Positions 21,509 through 29,933 of a stretch of DNA of 64,000 nucleotides are shown piece by piece. The notes beneath the pieces are model-generated. The model was given only the letters and a program-made list of their open reading frames with translations, had not been told where the DNA came from and did no database searches. The stretch is from Candidatus Binatia bacterium (GTDB lineage: Bacteria > Desulfobacterota > Binatia > UBA9968 > JAJDTQ01): positions 2,247,042-2,311,041 of the forward strand of contig OX638375.1 of assembly GCA_951813575.1 (NCBI GenBank). Reading direction: 5' to 3'. A program made the position numbers and the translations under genes. Every line of letters starts with the position of its first letter. Position 1 is the first letter of the stretch.

Positions 21509-23065
21509 CTATTTCAACGTGCGACGGGGCTGGTGCTCCGGCCGCAACAGGTCGAGCACGGTCTTCACCGGCGCGAAGGTCTGGGCGGGCATCTCGACGA
21601 ACACCGTGTTCCAGCGCGCCATGCCGCCGTTCCAGAGGCCGGGGTGCTCCAGGGTCTTGAACCCGCTTCCGCCGGCGGATTTGATGGCGATGAACGCGGC
21701 CCGGGGGTCGCGGAAGGCCATGAGGTCGAAGCACGCTCCCGAGGGCCGGCGGACGCCGCACACCAGATCCACCGGATTGAAGTGGGTGGACGCGGCGAAG
21801 GCCTCGCGCTGGCGAGGCTCCTCCATGTCCACCTGCGAAGACTCGACGATCTGGAGCGAGCACCTTCCGCGGGCGTCTCGCACCCAGAAGGGGCCGCCGC
21901 CCGGTTCGCCGGCCGACGGCACCATGCCGCAGACCCGGAGCGGACGGTCGAGGGTTTCGCGCAGGAAGCCGGCGCGTCCGGCCGCGGGCCCGTCCGGAGG
22001 CGCCACGGACAGCTGGTCCCGGGCGAACCGCGACGCCTCGTCCAGGAGCCCCAGCGACGGGCCGGCGTCAAGCCCGTCGAGGTAATGGAACACCCGGGCC
22101 TGCAACTCCACCAGCAAGCCTGCCAGCGCCTTCCGGTAGCGGACCGCGGTGCCGGCATAGACGGCGACGTTATCGACGTTCTGGATGAACACGACGTCCG
22201 GCGCGAGATCGTTGAGGTTCGCCAGGAGGGCGCCATGGCCGCCGGGCCGGAGCGAAAGGTTTCCGTCCGGTTCGCGGAACGGTTGGTTGTCGAGGGTCGC
22301 GGCCAGGGTGTCGGTGTCGGGCCGCTGTACCGAAAGGGTCACGTCGAAGGAGGTGTCGGGCTCCTGGTAGCGCCGGCACATGGCCGCGACGTGGTCCTCC
22401 ACCTCGCCCCAGTGCTCGGGAGAGACCGTGAGATGAACCCGCACCATCCCCGTCCGGTCCCGGACGTACCGGCGGGCCTCCAGCAAGTGCTCGGCCACGG
22501 GCGTGCGGCAGTCGTCGGCGTAGCGATGAAACGGGACCAGACCCTTGGGAAGGGCGGCGTAGCCCATTCCGCCGGGATCGAGGAGGCAGTCCAGGACCTC
22601 GCGGAAGCGTCCGGCTTGGCGCAGCGGCTGAAGGCCCTCGCCACGCCGCGCCACCGCCGCCTCCAGTTCCGGGTAGAACGCGAAGCGGTCGAGGTGCGCC
22701 AGGAACTCCCGCAGCGTCGGGTACTCCGGCGCATCGCGAAGGTCCTCCACGGTCGCCGAGGCATCCCCGGTCCGGCCGCGGGCCGCCAGCAGCGCCTGGA
22801 ACATCCGGCTCGCCGCCCCCGACGCGGGAACGAACTTCATGAGCCTTCCCTCCCGCGCCGCCTCCTCGCCGCGGCGGCCCAGGCGGTCCAGCTCCGCGTC
22901 CTCCAGGACCGTAATGCCGTCGCCCCTCGTGCAGGGCCGGTCCAACACCGCGTGGGGCACGCCCGCGGCAAAGGTCGCCAAACATTCCGCGGCCCGCTCC
23001 GGGGAGATGCCGCGGTCCCGGAGTTGCCGCAGGTCGCGTTCGGTGAATGGATGGGAGACAGTCAC
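21509..23065 (-). CDS. DUF4301-family protein
   Basis: About 518 residues from GTG 23065 (VTVSHPFTERDLRQLRDRGIS). It matches the DUF4301 family, with KFVPASGAASRMFQALL near residue 75, a later KGLVPFHRY and the IQNVDNVA motif near residue 305. KFVPASGAASRMF resembles a nucleotidyltransferase-type signature, and the family is suspected to be sugar-nucleotide-transferase related, but no activity is known to me. The start lies 11 bp after the stop of the SET-domain gene, so the two are probably one transcript. The longer open frame to 23161 overlaps that gene and is unlikely. Confidence 0.75.
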   Translation of the reverse strand: MTVSHPFTERDLRQLRDRGISPERAAECLATFAAGVPHAVLDRPCTRGDGITVLEDAELDRLGRRGEEAAREGRLMKFVPASGAASRMFQALLAARGRTGDASATVEDLRDAPEYPTLREFLAHLDRFAFYPELEAAVARRGEGLQPLRQAGRFREVLDCLLDPGGMGYAALPKGLVPFHRYADDCRTPVAEHLLEARRYVRDRTGMVRVHLTVSPEHWGEVEDHVAAMCRRYQEPDTSFDVTLSVQRPDTDTLAATLDNQPFREPDGNLSLRPGGHGALLANLNDLAPDVVFIQNVDNVAVYAGTAVRYRKALAGLLVELQARVFHYLDGLDAGPSLGLLDEASRFARDQLSVAPPDGPAAGRAGFLRETLDRPLRVCGMVPSAGEPGGGPFWVRDARGRCSLQIVESSQVDMEEPRQREAFAASTHFNPVDLVCGVRRPSGACFDLMAFRDPRAAFIAIKSAGGSGFKTLEHPGLWNGGMARWNTVFVEMPAQTFAPVKTVLDLLRPEHQPRRTLK

Positions 23066-23076
23066 GCCCGCCGCTT

Positions 23077-23541
23077 CTAGTGTCCGGTCTTGACCTTCTT
23101 CATCAGCTCGTCGTCGGCGTCGTTCATGTACCCGCGGCAATTCCCGGCGCCGCACACGCACTCGTACAGCTCCTCGCCCTGGAGACGGTAGTCGAAGGTG
23201 ATCTCCTCGCCTTCGGCGATGCTCCGCTCGGCGATGAACCAGATGCGGTTGCGGATGATGTCCACCCAGGCATTGCCGTCGCAGCAGTGGTTGGCGAACC
23301 GTGCCTCGTTGCCGTTCACCGAGCCGTCGACGTCGTACTTGTCGTTGAGGGTGAAGATGTAGGTCAGCTCCTCGTCATCCCTGGACCGGGTGGTGCCTTC
23401 CCCGGAAGGAACCTTCTCGCCCTTGTACTCGATGATGCGCCGGCCCTTGCGGATGCTTTCGCCCGCGAACAGCCCCTCCCCGTGAATCGCGGACCTGTCC
23501 ACGAACACCTTGGGAAGCACGCGCTTCGATGCCTTTGCCAC
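23077..23541 (-). CDS. SET-domain protein (putative lysine methyltransferase)
   Basis: About 154 residues from GTG 23541, which has GGAGG just upstream; a TTG at 23571 gives 164. The SET core starts with SAIHGEGLFAGESIRKGRRI and includes EARFANHCCDGNAW (the NHxC pseudoknot) and GEEITFDYRL. The post-SET tail CVCGAGNCRGYM can bind zinc together with the NH-C motif. SET enzymes transfer methyl from S-adenosylmethionine to lysine. Bacterial copies are sporadic and their targets are mostly unknown. It precedes the DUF4301 gene by 11 bp. Confidence 0.85.
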   Translation of the reverse strand: MAKASKRVLPKVFVDRSAIHGEGLFAGESIRKGRRIIEYKGEKVPSGEGTTRSRDDEELTYIFTLNDKYDVDGSVNGNEARFANHCCDGNAWVDIIRNRIWFIAERSIAEGEEITFDYRLQGEELYECVCGAGNCRGYMNDADDELMKKVKTGH

Positions 23542-23749
23542 CGTTTCCTCCGGTCTCGCGACAGCCTTCAACGGTGGATGGTGTATAGCATTCCCCGGTT
23601 CGAAAGTAGACCCGGGGAAGGGACCGCCGAAGTGTTCCCAACGGCCTTGATTCGGCTACCGGATAACGTAACTTGAGAAATGTGAAGACGAAGGTGCGCC
23701 TGTCTTTGAGGGTGCGGGGGAATGCCGGATGCATACGTTCTAGAAACCG

Positions 23750-24238
23750 ATGGCCGTTCTGTCGCTGTTGTTCTCGGGGGCCATATTCGGCTTCTTCTAT
23801 GCCTGGGTCTGTTCGACCCTGTGGGGGCTGGACGCGGCGGACCCCAATGTCGCCATCGCCGCCATGCAGGCCATGAACGCGAGCGTTCGCAACTTCGTCT
23901 TCGCGCCGGCATTCTTCGGCACACCCTTCGTGCTGATCGCCACGCTGGTGGCGTGGAGGGGCGGCGAACGTCAGGCCGCGCTCCTCTTCGGAACGGGCGG
24001 CGTGGTCTACCTCGTGGGCGGGTTGACGCTGACCATGATGGTCAACGTACCGATGAACGAGGCCCTCGCCCTGGTCGAGACGCCGTTGGATGCAGCCCGG
24101 GCGCAGGAGGTCTGGCAGGGCTATTCCATTCCATGGCAGCGCTGGAATACCATCCGGGCGGTGGTGTCGGGCGTCAGTCTGCTGCTCGCAGGTCTGGGCT
24201 TTCTGAAATGCACCTGCGCCCCTCTACCGGTTCACTGA
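23750..24238 (+). CDS. DUF1772 (anthrone-oxygenase-like) membrane protein
   Basis: A 162-residue protein with four predicted transmembrane helices (residues about 2-22, 50-68, 77-98 and 138-156). Family hallmarks are MQAMNASVRNF after helix 1, NVPMNEAL, and WQRWNTIRAVVSG before the last helix. DUF1772 includes fungal anthrone oxygenases; bacterial members are uncharacterised integral membrane proteins. It is divergent from the SET gene, with about 200 bp between starts, and stands alone. Confidence 0.75.
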   Translation: MAVLSLLFSGAIFGFFYAWVCSTLWGLDAADPNVAIAAMQAMNASVRNFVFAPAFFGTPFVLIATLVAWRGGERQAALLFGTGGVVYLVGGLTLTMMVNVPMNEALALVETPLDAARAQEVWQGYSIPWQRWNTIRAVVSGVSLLLAGLGFLKCTCAPLPVH

Positions 24239-24365
24239 AGCCATCGTTTGGCACCCTAGCGCCATCGCCTTGCCGCTACCCCGTCAATCATATACGAATA
24301 GCCTCGAACCGTTCTTAGGGGTCCCGAAGCGCGAATTCTGAACCCCCGAACAAGGAAGGAACCCG

Positions 24366-26081
24366 ATGGCCAAGACAACCCTGTTGAACGTGACCGTGGC
24401 GGATGCCTATCTGGCGCTGCTGGCGGACCGCGGCGTGGACTACTTCTTCGCCAACGCCGGCACGGACTTCGCTCCCATCGTGGAGGCCATGGCCAAGGCC
24501 CAGAACCTGGAGACGCGGATTCCCGAGCCGGTCACCTGCCCCCACGAGAACACCGCCATGCACATGGCCATCGGTTACTACCTGGTGACGGGCAGGCCCC
24601 AGACGGTGATGGTGCACGTCAACGTGGGCACCGCCAACGGCATGAACGGGTTGCTGAACGCCTCCCGTGGCAACATCCCGGTGCTGTTCACCGCCGGCCG
24701 CACGCCCACCAACGAGGAAGGTCTCGCGGGACACCGGAGCCTGGACATCCACTGGACCCAGGAAATGTTCGACCAGGCCGCCATGGCGCGCGAGGCCGCC
24801 AAGTGGGACTACGAGCTGCGCAACGGCAAGCAGACCGAGACCATCGTGGACCGGGCCCTGTCCGTGGCCAAGAGCGAGCCCACCGGGCCGGTCTACCTGA
24901 GCCTCCCCAGGGAAGTGTTGTCCGAGCAACTGGACGAGTTCACCTACGAGTCGCCCGGGCGCCAGCACGCCCCGGCGCCGCCCTATCCCAACGCGGGGGC
25001 CGCTGACGAGGCGGCGGCGCTCCTGGCCGGCGCCGAGAACCCGCTGATCATCACCAACTGGGCCGGGCGGAACCCGCGGGTGTGGGGGCCCCTGGGCGAC
25101 CTGGCCGAGCGCTACGCGATACCCGTGGTGCAGTACCGCAACCGCTACATGTCGCTGCCCACCGACCACCCCATGAACCTGGGCTACGACCTCAACCCGC
25201 TGCTCGGGCAGGCGGACGTGATCCTGGTGGTGGACGTGGCGGTGCCGTGGCTGCCGGCCACAGACAAGGTGCGCGAGGACGCCAAGGTCATCCACATGGG
25301 CGCCGACCCGCTGCACAGCTACGTGCCGCTTCGCGGCCACCCCTGCGACATCGCCCTGGCCTGCGGCACCGACGTGGGCCTCACCGCCCTGGACGAGGCC
25401 ATGTCCGCCCACGAGGGCCGGGTCAAGGCGAGCATCGACAAGCGCCGGAAGACTCTGACCGAGATGTGGCGAAAGCAGCGCGACGGCTGGGCCAAGCGGC
25501 TCGACGACGTCAGAGACAACAAGCCGCTGCATCCAGTGTGGATCACCCATTGCATCAACCAGATCAAGGGCGACGACACCATCGTGGTGAAGGAGTCCGC
25601 GCTCGCGTCGACGCACATCGACATCTCCCAACCGGGCACGCTGCTCAACGCCGGCGCCGCGTCGGGCCTGGGCCACGGCCTCGGGGTGGCGCTGGGCGCC
25701 AAGCTCGCCGCCCGCGACCGGCTGGTCATCGGCACCCACGGCGACGGCTCCTACATGTTCGGCAACCCCATCGCCAGCCACTACGTGGGGGCCGAGCAGA
25801 AGCTCCCCATCCTCACGGTCATCTTCAACAACCAGCGGTGGCAGGCGGTGCGCCGGGCCACGGTGGGACTGAACCCGGAGGGCTACGCCGCCCAGAGCGC
25901 CCACCAGCCCATCACCATGCTCGACAGCGTCGACAAGTACGAGAAGGCGGTGGAGGTGGCCGACGGCTACGGCCAGCGGGTGGAGGACCCCGCCGACCTG
26001 ATGCCGGCCCTGGAGCGGGGCCTCAAGGCGGTGGAGGTGGAGAAGCGCCAGGCGGTGATCAACGTGATCTGTTCGGCGTAG
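24366..26081 (+). CDS. Thiamine-diphosphate-dependent enzyme (acetolactate synthase-like)
   Basis: A 571-residue protein with the three-domain ThDP fold. The N-terminal PYR domain has DYFFANAGTDFAPIVEAMA and HENTAMHMAIGYY with the activating Glu. The central domain is near residues 200-330. The C-terminal PP domain has GTHGDGSYMFGNP followed about 25 residues later by FNNQRW, the Mg-ThDP binding motif. It resembles 'thiamine pyrophosphate-requiring' relatives of acetolactate synthase and benzoylformate decarboxylase; the substrate cannot be read from sequence. AAGGAAGG precedes the ATG. No ilvN regulatory subunit is nearby, so branched-chain synthesis is unlikely. Confidence 0.85.
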   Translation: MAKTTLLNVTVADAYLALLADRGVDYFFANAGTDFAPIVEAMAKAQNLETRIPEPVTCPHENTAMHMAIGYYLVTGRPQTVMVHVNVGTANGMNGLLNASRGNIPVLFTAGRTPTNEEGLAGHRSLDIHWTQEMFDQAAMAREAAKWDYELRNGKQTETIVDRALSVAKSEPTGPVYLSLPREVLSEQLDEFTYESPGRQHAPAPPYPNAGAADEAAALLAGAENPLIITNWAGRNPRVWGPLGDLAERYAIPVVQYRNRYMSLPTDHPMNLGYDLNPLLGQADVILVVDVAVPWLPATDKVREDAKVIHMGADPLHSYVPLRGHPCDIALACGTDVGLTALDEAMSAHEGRVKASIDKRRKTLTEMWRKQRDGWAKRLDDVRDNKPLHPVWITHCINQIKGDDTIVVKESALASTHIDISQPGTLLNAGAASGLGHGLGVALGAKLAARDRLVIGTHGDGSYMFGNPIASHYVGAEQKLPILTVIFNNQRWQAVRRATVGLNPEGYAAQSAHQPITMLDSVDKYEKAVEVADGYGQRVEDPADLMPALERGLKAVEVEKRQAVINVICSA

Positions 26082-26088
26082 CAGAGTG

Positions 26089-26245
26089 CACCGAGCAGGG
26101 TGGGCGGCGTCCCGGAAATCTGTCGACGGCGGGCGGACGTGCTTCGTGATCGCGATCAACTACCCGTTTCTCGTGCGACGCACGACGGCTGGCTCCGCTG
26201 CAACCGTCGCCTGATTTCCGGGACGCGGCCCACCCTGCTCGGTGC
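26089..26245. repeat. 157-bp element with 33-bp near-perfect inverted ends
   Basis: The arms 26089-26121 (starting GCACCGAGCAGGGTGGGC) and 26213-26245 are reverse complements with one mismatch and enclose about 91 bp that is partly self-complementary. It begins 7 bp after the ThDP-enzyme stop and ends 10 bp before the second MITE. It differs from the MITE in sequence. It could be a different miniature element or a large terminator-like hairpin between two convergent genes. Confidence 0.75.
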
Positions 26246-26255
26246 CGCTCCGTAC

Positions 26256-26418
26256 TAGTGTCGTATCCCACGTAAATGTTGACAAATCCGCTAGTCTTTT
26301 TCGTCGTCGGCTGCGTTGCTCTTCCTCGCGTGGTACCCGCCACTGCTCGTCATCGCGCCTTGCCGACAACGAAAAATCCTGCGCATCTTTGTCAACATTT
26401 ACGTGGGACACGACACTA
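26256..26418. mobile_element. MITE-like inverted-repeat element, copy 2 (163 bp)
   Basis: Same family as 8853-9060, without the internal palindrome. The left end TAGTGTCGTATCCCACGTAA and the right end (reverse complement TAGTGTCGTGTCCCACGTAA) continue identically into ATGTTGACAAA, differing at one of 31 bases. It is again flanked by C and G, so the site is CTAG with TA repeated at both ends. The right-hand CTA is the reverse complement of the TAG stop of the minus-strand gene that ends here. Confidence 0.87.
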
Positions 26419-27408
26419 GAGGTAACCTTTCTCCCTGTAATATCGCTCGGCGCCGGGGTGTAGCGGCAGGTCCAGCGGGCCGTCCGGGGTGTCCGTGCAG
26501 AACTGGGTCATGGGCGGCACTTCCGGCGTGTCGTATTCGATGTTCTCGCGCATCTGCTCGATGACTCCGACCATCTGATAGGCCAGCTCGTCCGGCAGGT
26601 CGGCGTGGGTGACGATGGGCCAGCCGCTGAAGTCCACGGCGGTGACGGGCTCGGGCAGCCTGCCGTCGAACAGCGGACCGTTCAGGGGCGCGTGGCTGAA
26701 GCCGTAGCGGTCGAGAGAGGCCATGGCCTTGGGCGAGAAGTGCAGGAACGCCATCTCCTGTTCCACGGCCGCGGCGGCCCAGGACGACAGCCCCTCGTCG
26801 ATGACCACGTCGACGTCACCGGAGACGATGCCCTCCAGACGCCGCGGATTGCTGGGCCGCACCACCGGGTCCAACACGCCGCCCCATTCCTCGAAGCTCT
26901 TGAGGCTCATGCCGTGGGCCCTCAGCGCCGCGTTGATGGCGAAGTCGATGCAATCGTTGGTGGCCACCGAGACCCTCAGGGCGGGCTTCCGCCGCTTGAG
27001 ATCGTCCATGGAACGGATGCCGTGCTTCTTCGCCACCGCCACCACCAGGCGGTCATAGGAGGGGAACACCGCCAGCGCCCGCAACGGCAGCTCTTTCCGG
27101 AACGCGCCCCGCCCGTGATAGGCCATGGAGGCGATGCACGACGGGTTGAGCCAGGCGATGTCGATCTTTCGCCGGCCCACCAGGCGGGCTCCCTGGATGC
27201 CGCTGCACCAGGCCGGGCTGATGGCGATGTTGAAGGCGAAGGGCGGACCAGCGGAGCCGGACGCCCCGGGCAGATCGACGAAGAGCCTGATGGCGCTGGT
27301 CATCATGGTCGGCACCGTGTCGTAGAGGCCGGCCAGGAGCTTGGTGCCGATCTGGGCGCGCAACAGGCTCGAGCTCATGGGTTTGACGCTGCGGTCGTCG
27401 TAGGACAT
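26416..27408 (-). CDS. TAXI-family TRAP-type solute receptor, no signal peptide
   Basis: About 330 residues from ATG 27408 (MSYDDRSVKPMSSS), with GGGGAG upstream. It resembles TAXI/NMT1-type periplasmic binding proteins: IDIAWLNPSCIASMA, LRALAVFPSYDRLVVAV, VSVATNDCIDFAINAAL and the C-terminal LHPGAERYYREKGYL. Unusually for a solute receptor, no hydrophobic signal sequence is seen at this start or the longer one (27474). It may be cytoplasmic or exported another way. No TRAP membrane subunits are adjacent. The TAG stop lies in the end of the MITE. Confidence 0.75.
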   Translation of the reverse strand: MSYDDRSVKPMSSSLLRAQIGTKLLAGLYDTVPTMMTSAIRLFVDLPGASGSAGPPFAFNIAISPAWCSGIQGARLVGRRKIDIAWLNPSCIASMAYHGRGAFRKELPLRALAVFPSYDRLVVAVAKKHGIRSMDDLKRRKPALRVSVATNDCIDFAINAALRAHGMSLKSFEEWGGVLDPVVRPSNPRRLEGIVSGDVDVVIDEGLSSWAAAAVEQEMAFLHFSPKAMASLDRYGFSHAPLNGPLFDGRLPEPVTAVDFSGWPIVTHADLPDELAYQMVGVIEQMRENIEYDTPEVPPMTQFCTDTPDGPLDLPLHPGAERYYREKGYL

Positions 27409-27554
27409 GTCTTCGCTCCCCTTCGTTGTGACCCCGCGGCACTCGCGTGATGGGTGTCCTTCCGTATCCGGCACAGGTTAGCCTATCTCTCGCGGGTATT
27501 GTATAGTGGGCCGTCCCGCATGGTTCCCTCACGAACCGCCGGTTCCCCTTACAC

Positions 27555-28415
27555 ATGGCAACACTGACCGCCCTGGCAGCCGCGTTTTTCTTCGGCTCCG
27601 CCCACATCCTGGTACGCTACGGCCTCCGCACCGGCTCAACCACCACCGCCATCACCTTCAACATCGCCACCATGGGCGCCGTGTTGCTGGCGGTCATGGG
27701 GCCCTGGGCGGACTGGTCGCAGGCGTCGCATCCCGCGGTGGGCTGGTTCATGCTGGCCGGGGCGGTGGCGCCGCTGACCACCCAGTTCCTGTTCTACGCC
27801 GCCATCTCCCGGGTCGGCGTCGCCCGGGCCTCGCCCCTCAGGAACACCTCGCCCCTGTTCGCGGGCATGGTGGCGGTGGCATGGCTGGGCGAGCAATGGA
27901 CCCCGGCGCTCCTCAGCGGCACCGTTTTGATCATCCTGGGAGCCACGGTGCTGGGCCTGCGCGACGCCAGGGCGCTGACGGCCTTCCGCAAGCGCGATCT
28001 GCTGTTCGCCCTCGGCGCTTCGGTCCTGGGCGGCGCCGCCAGCCCCATTCGCAAGTTCGGCTACTCCATGATCACCTCGGTGCCGCTGGCCATCTGCCTG
28101 ACGTTGATGGGGAGCCTTGCCGGGCTGATCCTCTTCCTGGTGGTGTGGCGGGGCTACCGCGACGTCATGGTCAACCGCGGCACGGTGCTGTGGTTCGGGC
28201 TCTCGGGCGTCGTCACGAGCTGCGGCATCACCTCCTACATGCTGTCCCTGAGCATGGGCGACGTGGTGCTGGTGGATCCGCTGATCGCCACCACGCCGCT
28301 GTTCTCGGTGACCTTCACCCATCTCCTGCTGAAGGACCATGAACGGGTCACGTCCAAGGCGGTCCTGGGCGCGCTGCTGGTATGCGCCGGGGGAGTGGTG
28401 CTGACGGCCTTCTGA
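27555..28415 (+). CDS. EamA/DMT-superfamily transporter
   Basis: A 286-residue integral membrane protein with about ten helices arranged as two EamA repeats (residues about 1-130 and 145-286). The first repeat contains AISRVGVARASPLRNTSPLF and the second YMLSLSMGDVVLVDPLIATTPLFSV, the equivalent conserved helix. It is likely a drug/metabolite exporter of the inner membrane; the substrate is unknown. It is divergent from the TAXI gene with about 146 bp between starts. Confidence 0.85.
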   Translation: MATLTALAAAFFFGSAHILVRYGLRTGSTTTAITFNIATMGAVLLAVMGPWADWSQASHPAVGWFMLAGAVAPLTTQFLFYAAISRVGVARASPLRNTSPLFAGMVAVAWLGEQWTPALLSGTVLIILGATVLGLRDARALTAFRKRDLLFALGASVLGGAASPIRKFGYSMITSVPLAICLTLMGSLAGLILFLVVWRGYRDVMVNRGTVLWFGLSGVVTSCGITSYMLSLSMGDVVLVDPLIATTPLFSVTFTHLLLKDHERVTSKAVLGALLVCAGGVVLTAF

Positions 28416-28485
28416 CCTTGGTGCCGATGCGCCCTTGCAAGCCCCGGTTGACAAGGCACGGAGCGGCCGTTAACCCGCATATTCC

Positions 28486-29001
28486 ATGGATCCGGGCGAT
28501 GAAATCGTGGCCATTGTGGACGAGGACAACAACGTCGTCGGCGCCGCGGCGCGGCGCGAGATGCGGGCGAGAAGGCTTCCCCATCGCGCCACGTATATCC
28601 TGGTGTTCAACTCCGCGGGCGAAGTCTATGTACAGAAGCGCACCCGGACCAAGGACGTGTTCCCGGGTTACTACGACACCGCGGCCGGCGGCGTGGTGCT
28701 GGCCGGCGAGAGCTACCTCGAAGGCGCCCTGCGGGAACTCGAGGAGGAGATGGGCATCCGCAGCGTGCCGCTCCAGAGCCTGTTCGAGTTCTGCCATTCG
28801 GACGCCAACAGCCGGGTGTGGGGCGCCGCCTTCCGGTGCGTCTACGACGGCGACGTGACCCTGCAGGAAGAGGAGGTGGAGAGCGGTGCCTTCATGGCGA
28901 TCGACGGGGTGTTCGCAGCCGCGGCGACGCAGCCGTTCACCCCGGACGGCCTGTATGTGCTGCGGCGTTACGCGGAAATGGTCGACGAAGCGAAGCGGTG
29001 A
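28486..29001 (+). CDS. Nudix hydrolase (YfcD/isopentenyl-diphosphate-isomerase-like)
   Basis: A 171-residue Nudix protein. The Nudix box runs from GGVVLAGES to RELEEEMGI near residues 68-90 and has all the acidic metal ligands. The N-terminus (MDPGDEIVAIVDEDNNVVG) and HRATYILVFNSAGEVYVQKR are like YfcD and IDI-type members. Substrates of this subgroup are poorly defined. It lies 70 bp after the DMT transporter on the same strand and may be co-transcribed. Confidence 0.88.
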   Translation: MDPGDEIVAIVDEDNNVVGAAARREMRARRLPHRATYILVFNSAGEVYVQKRTRTKDVFPGYYDTAAGGVVLAGESYLEGALRELEEEMGIRSVPLQSLFEFCHSDANSRVWGAAFRCVYDGDVTLQEEEVESGAFMAIDGVFAAAATQPFTPDGLYVLRRYAEMVDEAKR

Positions 29002-29086
29002 GCCGTCGCCCCGAAGCAACGGCGGGGGATCAAGATCCGGAACTACGCTCCCGAAGGAAGATACACGCTGTACCCACGTGCGGCTA

Positions 29087-29611
29087 TCAGTTGGGTGACT
29101 TTGCCATGTCCAACAGCATGAACGGCCAAGAAGACGGCTCGCATTCCTTGTTGCACCACATGCCCCACCGACTGTTCCCAAAATCAAAGAAGTTGAATTT
29201 CAGTGTTTTGCCGGAATTGCTGGAAACGACGAGCGAATAAGCCACGGGCCTTTTTTTCGATTTGTCAAAGTACGCTTCGAACATCTTGATCGCTGCATCC
29301 GCTTTCTCTGCGTGGAGAGCCTCCATCTCGATCCGGGTAAAGTATGATCGACTACCCAAAGGCTCTGGGTTCTGCCGAACCATCTGCGATGGAATCATTA
29401 CCGGGCTATATGTCGTAGGAAACGTCCAGATCCACCCCTCTCGGCTTGTTATGATATAGCCATAAGGAGTGCATCTGAGTTGCCCCCACTCACTCAGTGG
29501 TGACGGCAACTCGACCACCGCATCCCCAGGCGCTCCATCACAGGTACCCGCCGGCGACGAATACGCGGTCAACGGAATCAGGAACAATGCCAACGTCATG
29601 AAATATCTCAT
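29087..29611 (-). CDS. Secreted hypothetical protein in a lower-GC patch
   Basis: About 174 residues from ATG 29611 (MRYFMTLALFLIPLTAYSSP), a clear signal peptide cleaved near residue 18. Two Cys pairs (CDGAPGD / RCTPYG and WCNKEC) suggest disulphides in an exported protein. The body has a YIITSREGWIWTFPTTYSP stretch and a helical EALHAEKADAAIKMFEAYFD. I do not recognise a family. The coding region is visibly less GC-rich than its neighbours, with AAA and TTT codons, which suggests transfer. A good TATAAT (29653-29658, minus strand) lies about 40 bp upstream. Confidence 0.65.
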   Translation of the reverse strand: MRYFMTLALFLIPLTAYSSPAGTCDGAPGDAVVELPSPLSEWGQLRCTPYGYIITSREGWIWTFPTTYSPVMIPSQMVRQNPEPLGSRSYFTRIEMEALHAEKADAAIKMFEAYFDKSKKRPVAYSLVVSSNSGKTLKFNFFDFGNSRWGMWCNKECEPSSWPFMLLDMAKSPN

Positions 29612-29846
29612 CGACACTCCTTGGGACCCTGTCAGCTCGTCGTCACGAGGACATTATACTCGCCGTGACGCATCCTCGGGAGCGGAACGCCGTTCTGCAC
29701 TTCTTGGTTAACAAACGGTCGACGGTTTCAACAACCATCAGGTGTGACCTCGGTATCCCGATGGGATTGACAATGCGAAAGCCGGTCCATTAGCGTCTCC
29801 GTCGTCCTGGGCGGTGCAAGTCCCCGGTGGGGAGAGATGGATAGGA

Positions 29847-29933
29847 CACGCGGGTCAGACTCAGCTTGATGTCCCGCGTGGTTCCAAACGGCAAGTTTGC
29901 AACCACTTGCGGGAATGGGCCACTGACCGGTCA
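29847..29933 (+). other. Structured leader upstream of the TrpF-like gene
   Basis: The 321-bp gap 29612-29932 holds no gene that I can support. Its end has an 8-bp perfect stem (CACGCGGG 29847-29854 with CCCGCGTG 29873-29880). A 6-bp stem follows (GCAAGT 29891-29896 with ACTTGC 29905-29910). A 10-bp palindrome TGACCGGTCA (29924-29933) runs into the start codon. No clear Shine-Dalgarno is present. It could be a structured 5' leader or an operator; no known riboswitch class fits. Confidence 0.3.

Noticed and set aside
29790-29880. GGTGCAAGTCCCC followed by stems, as a possible cobalamin riboswitch
   Set aside because: The B12 box and the conserved CCCGCCACTGT core are absent, and the downstream gene has no cobalamin link.
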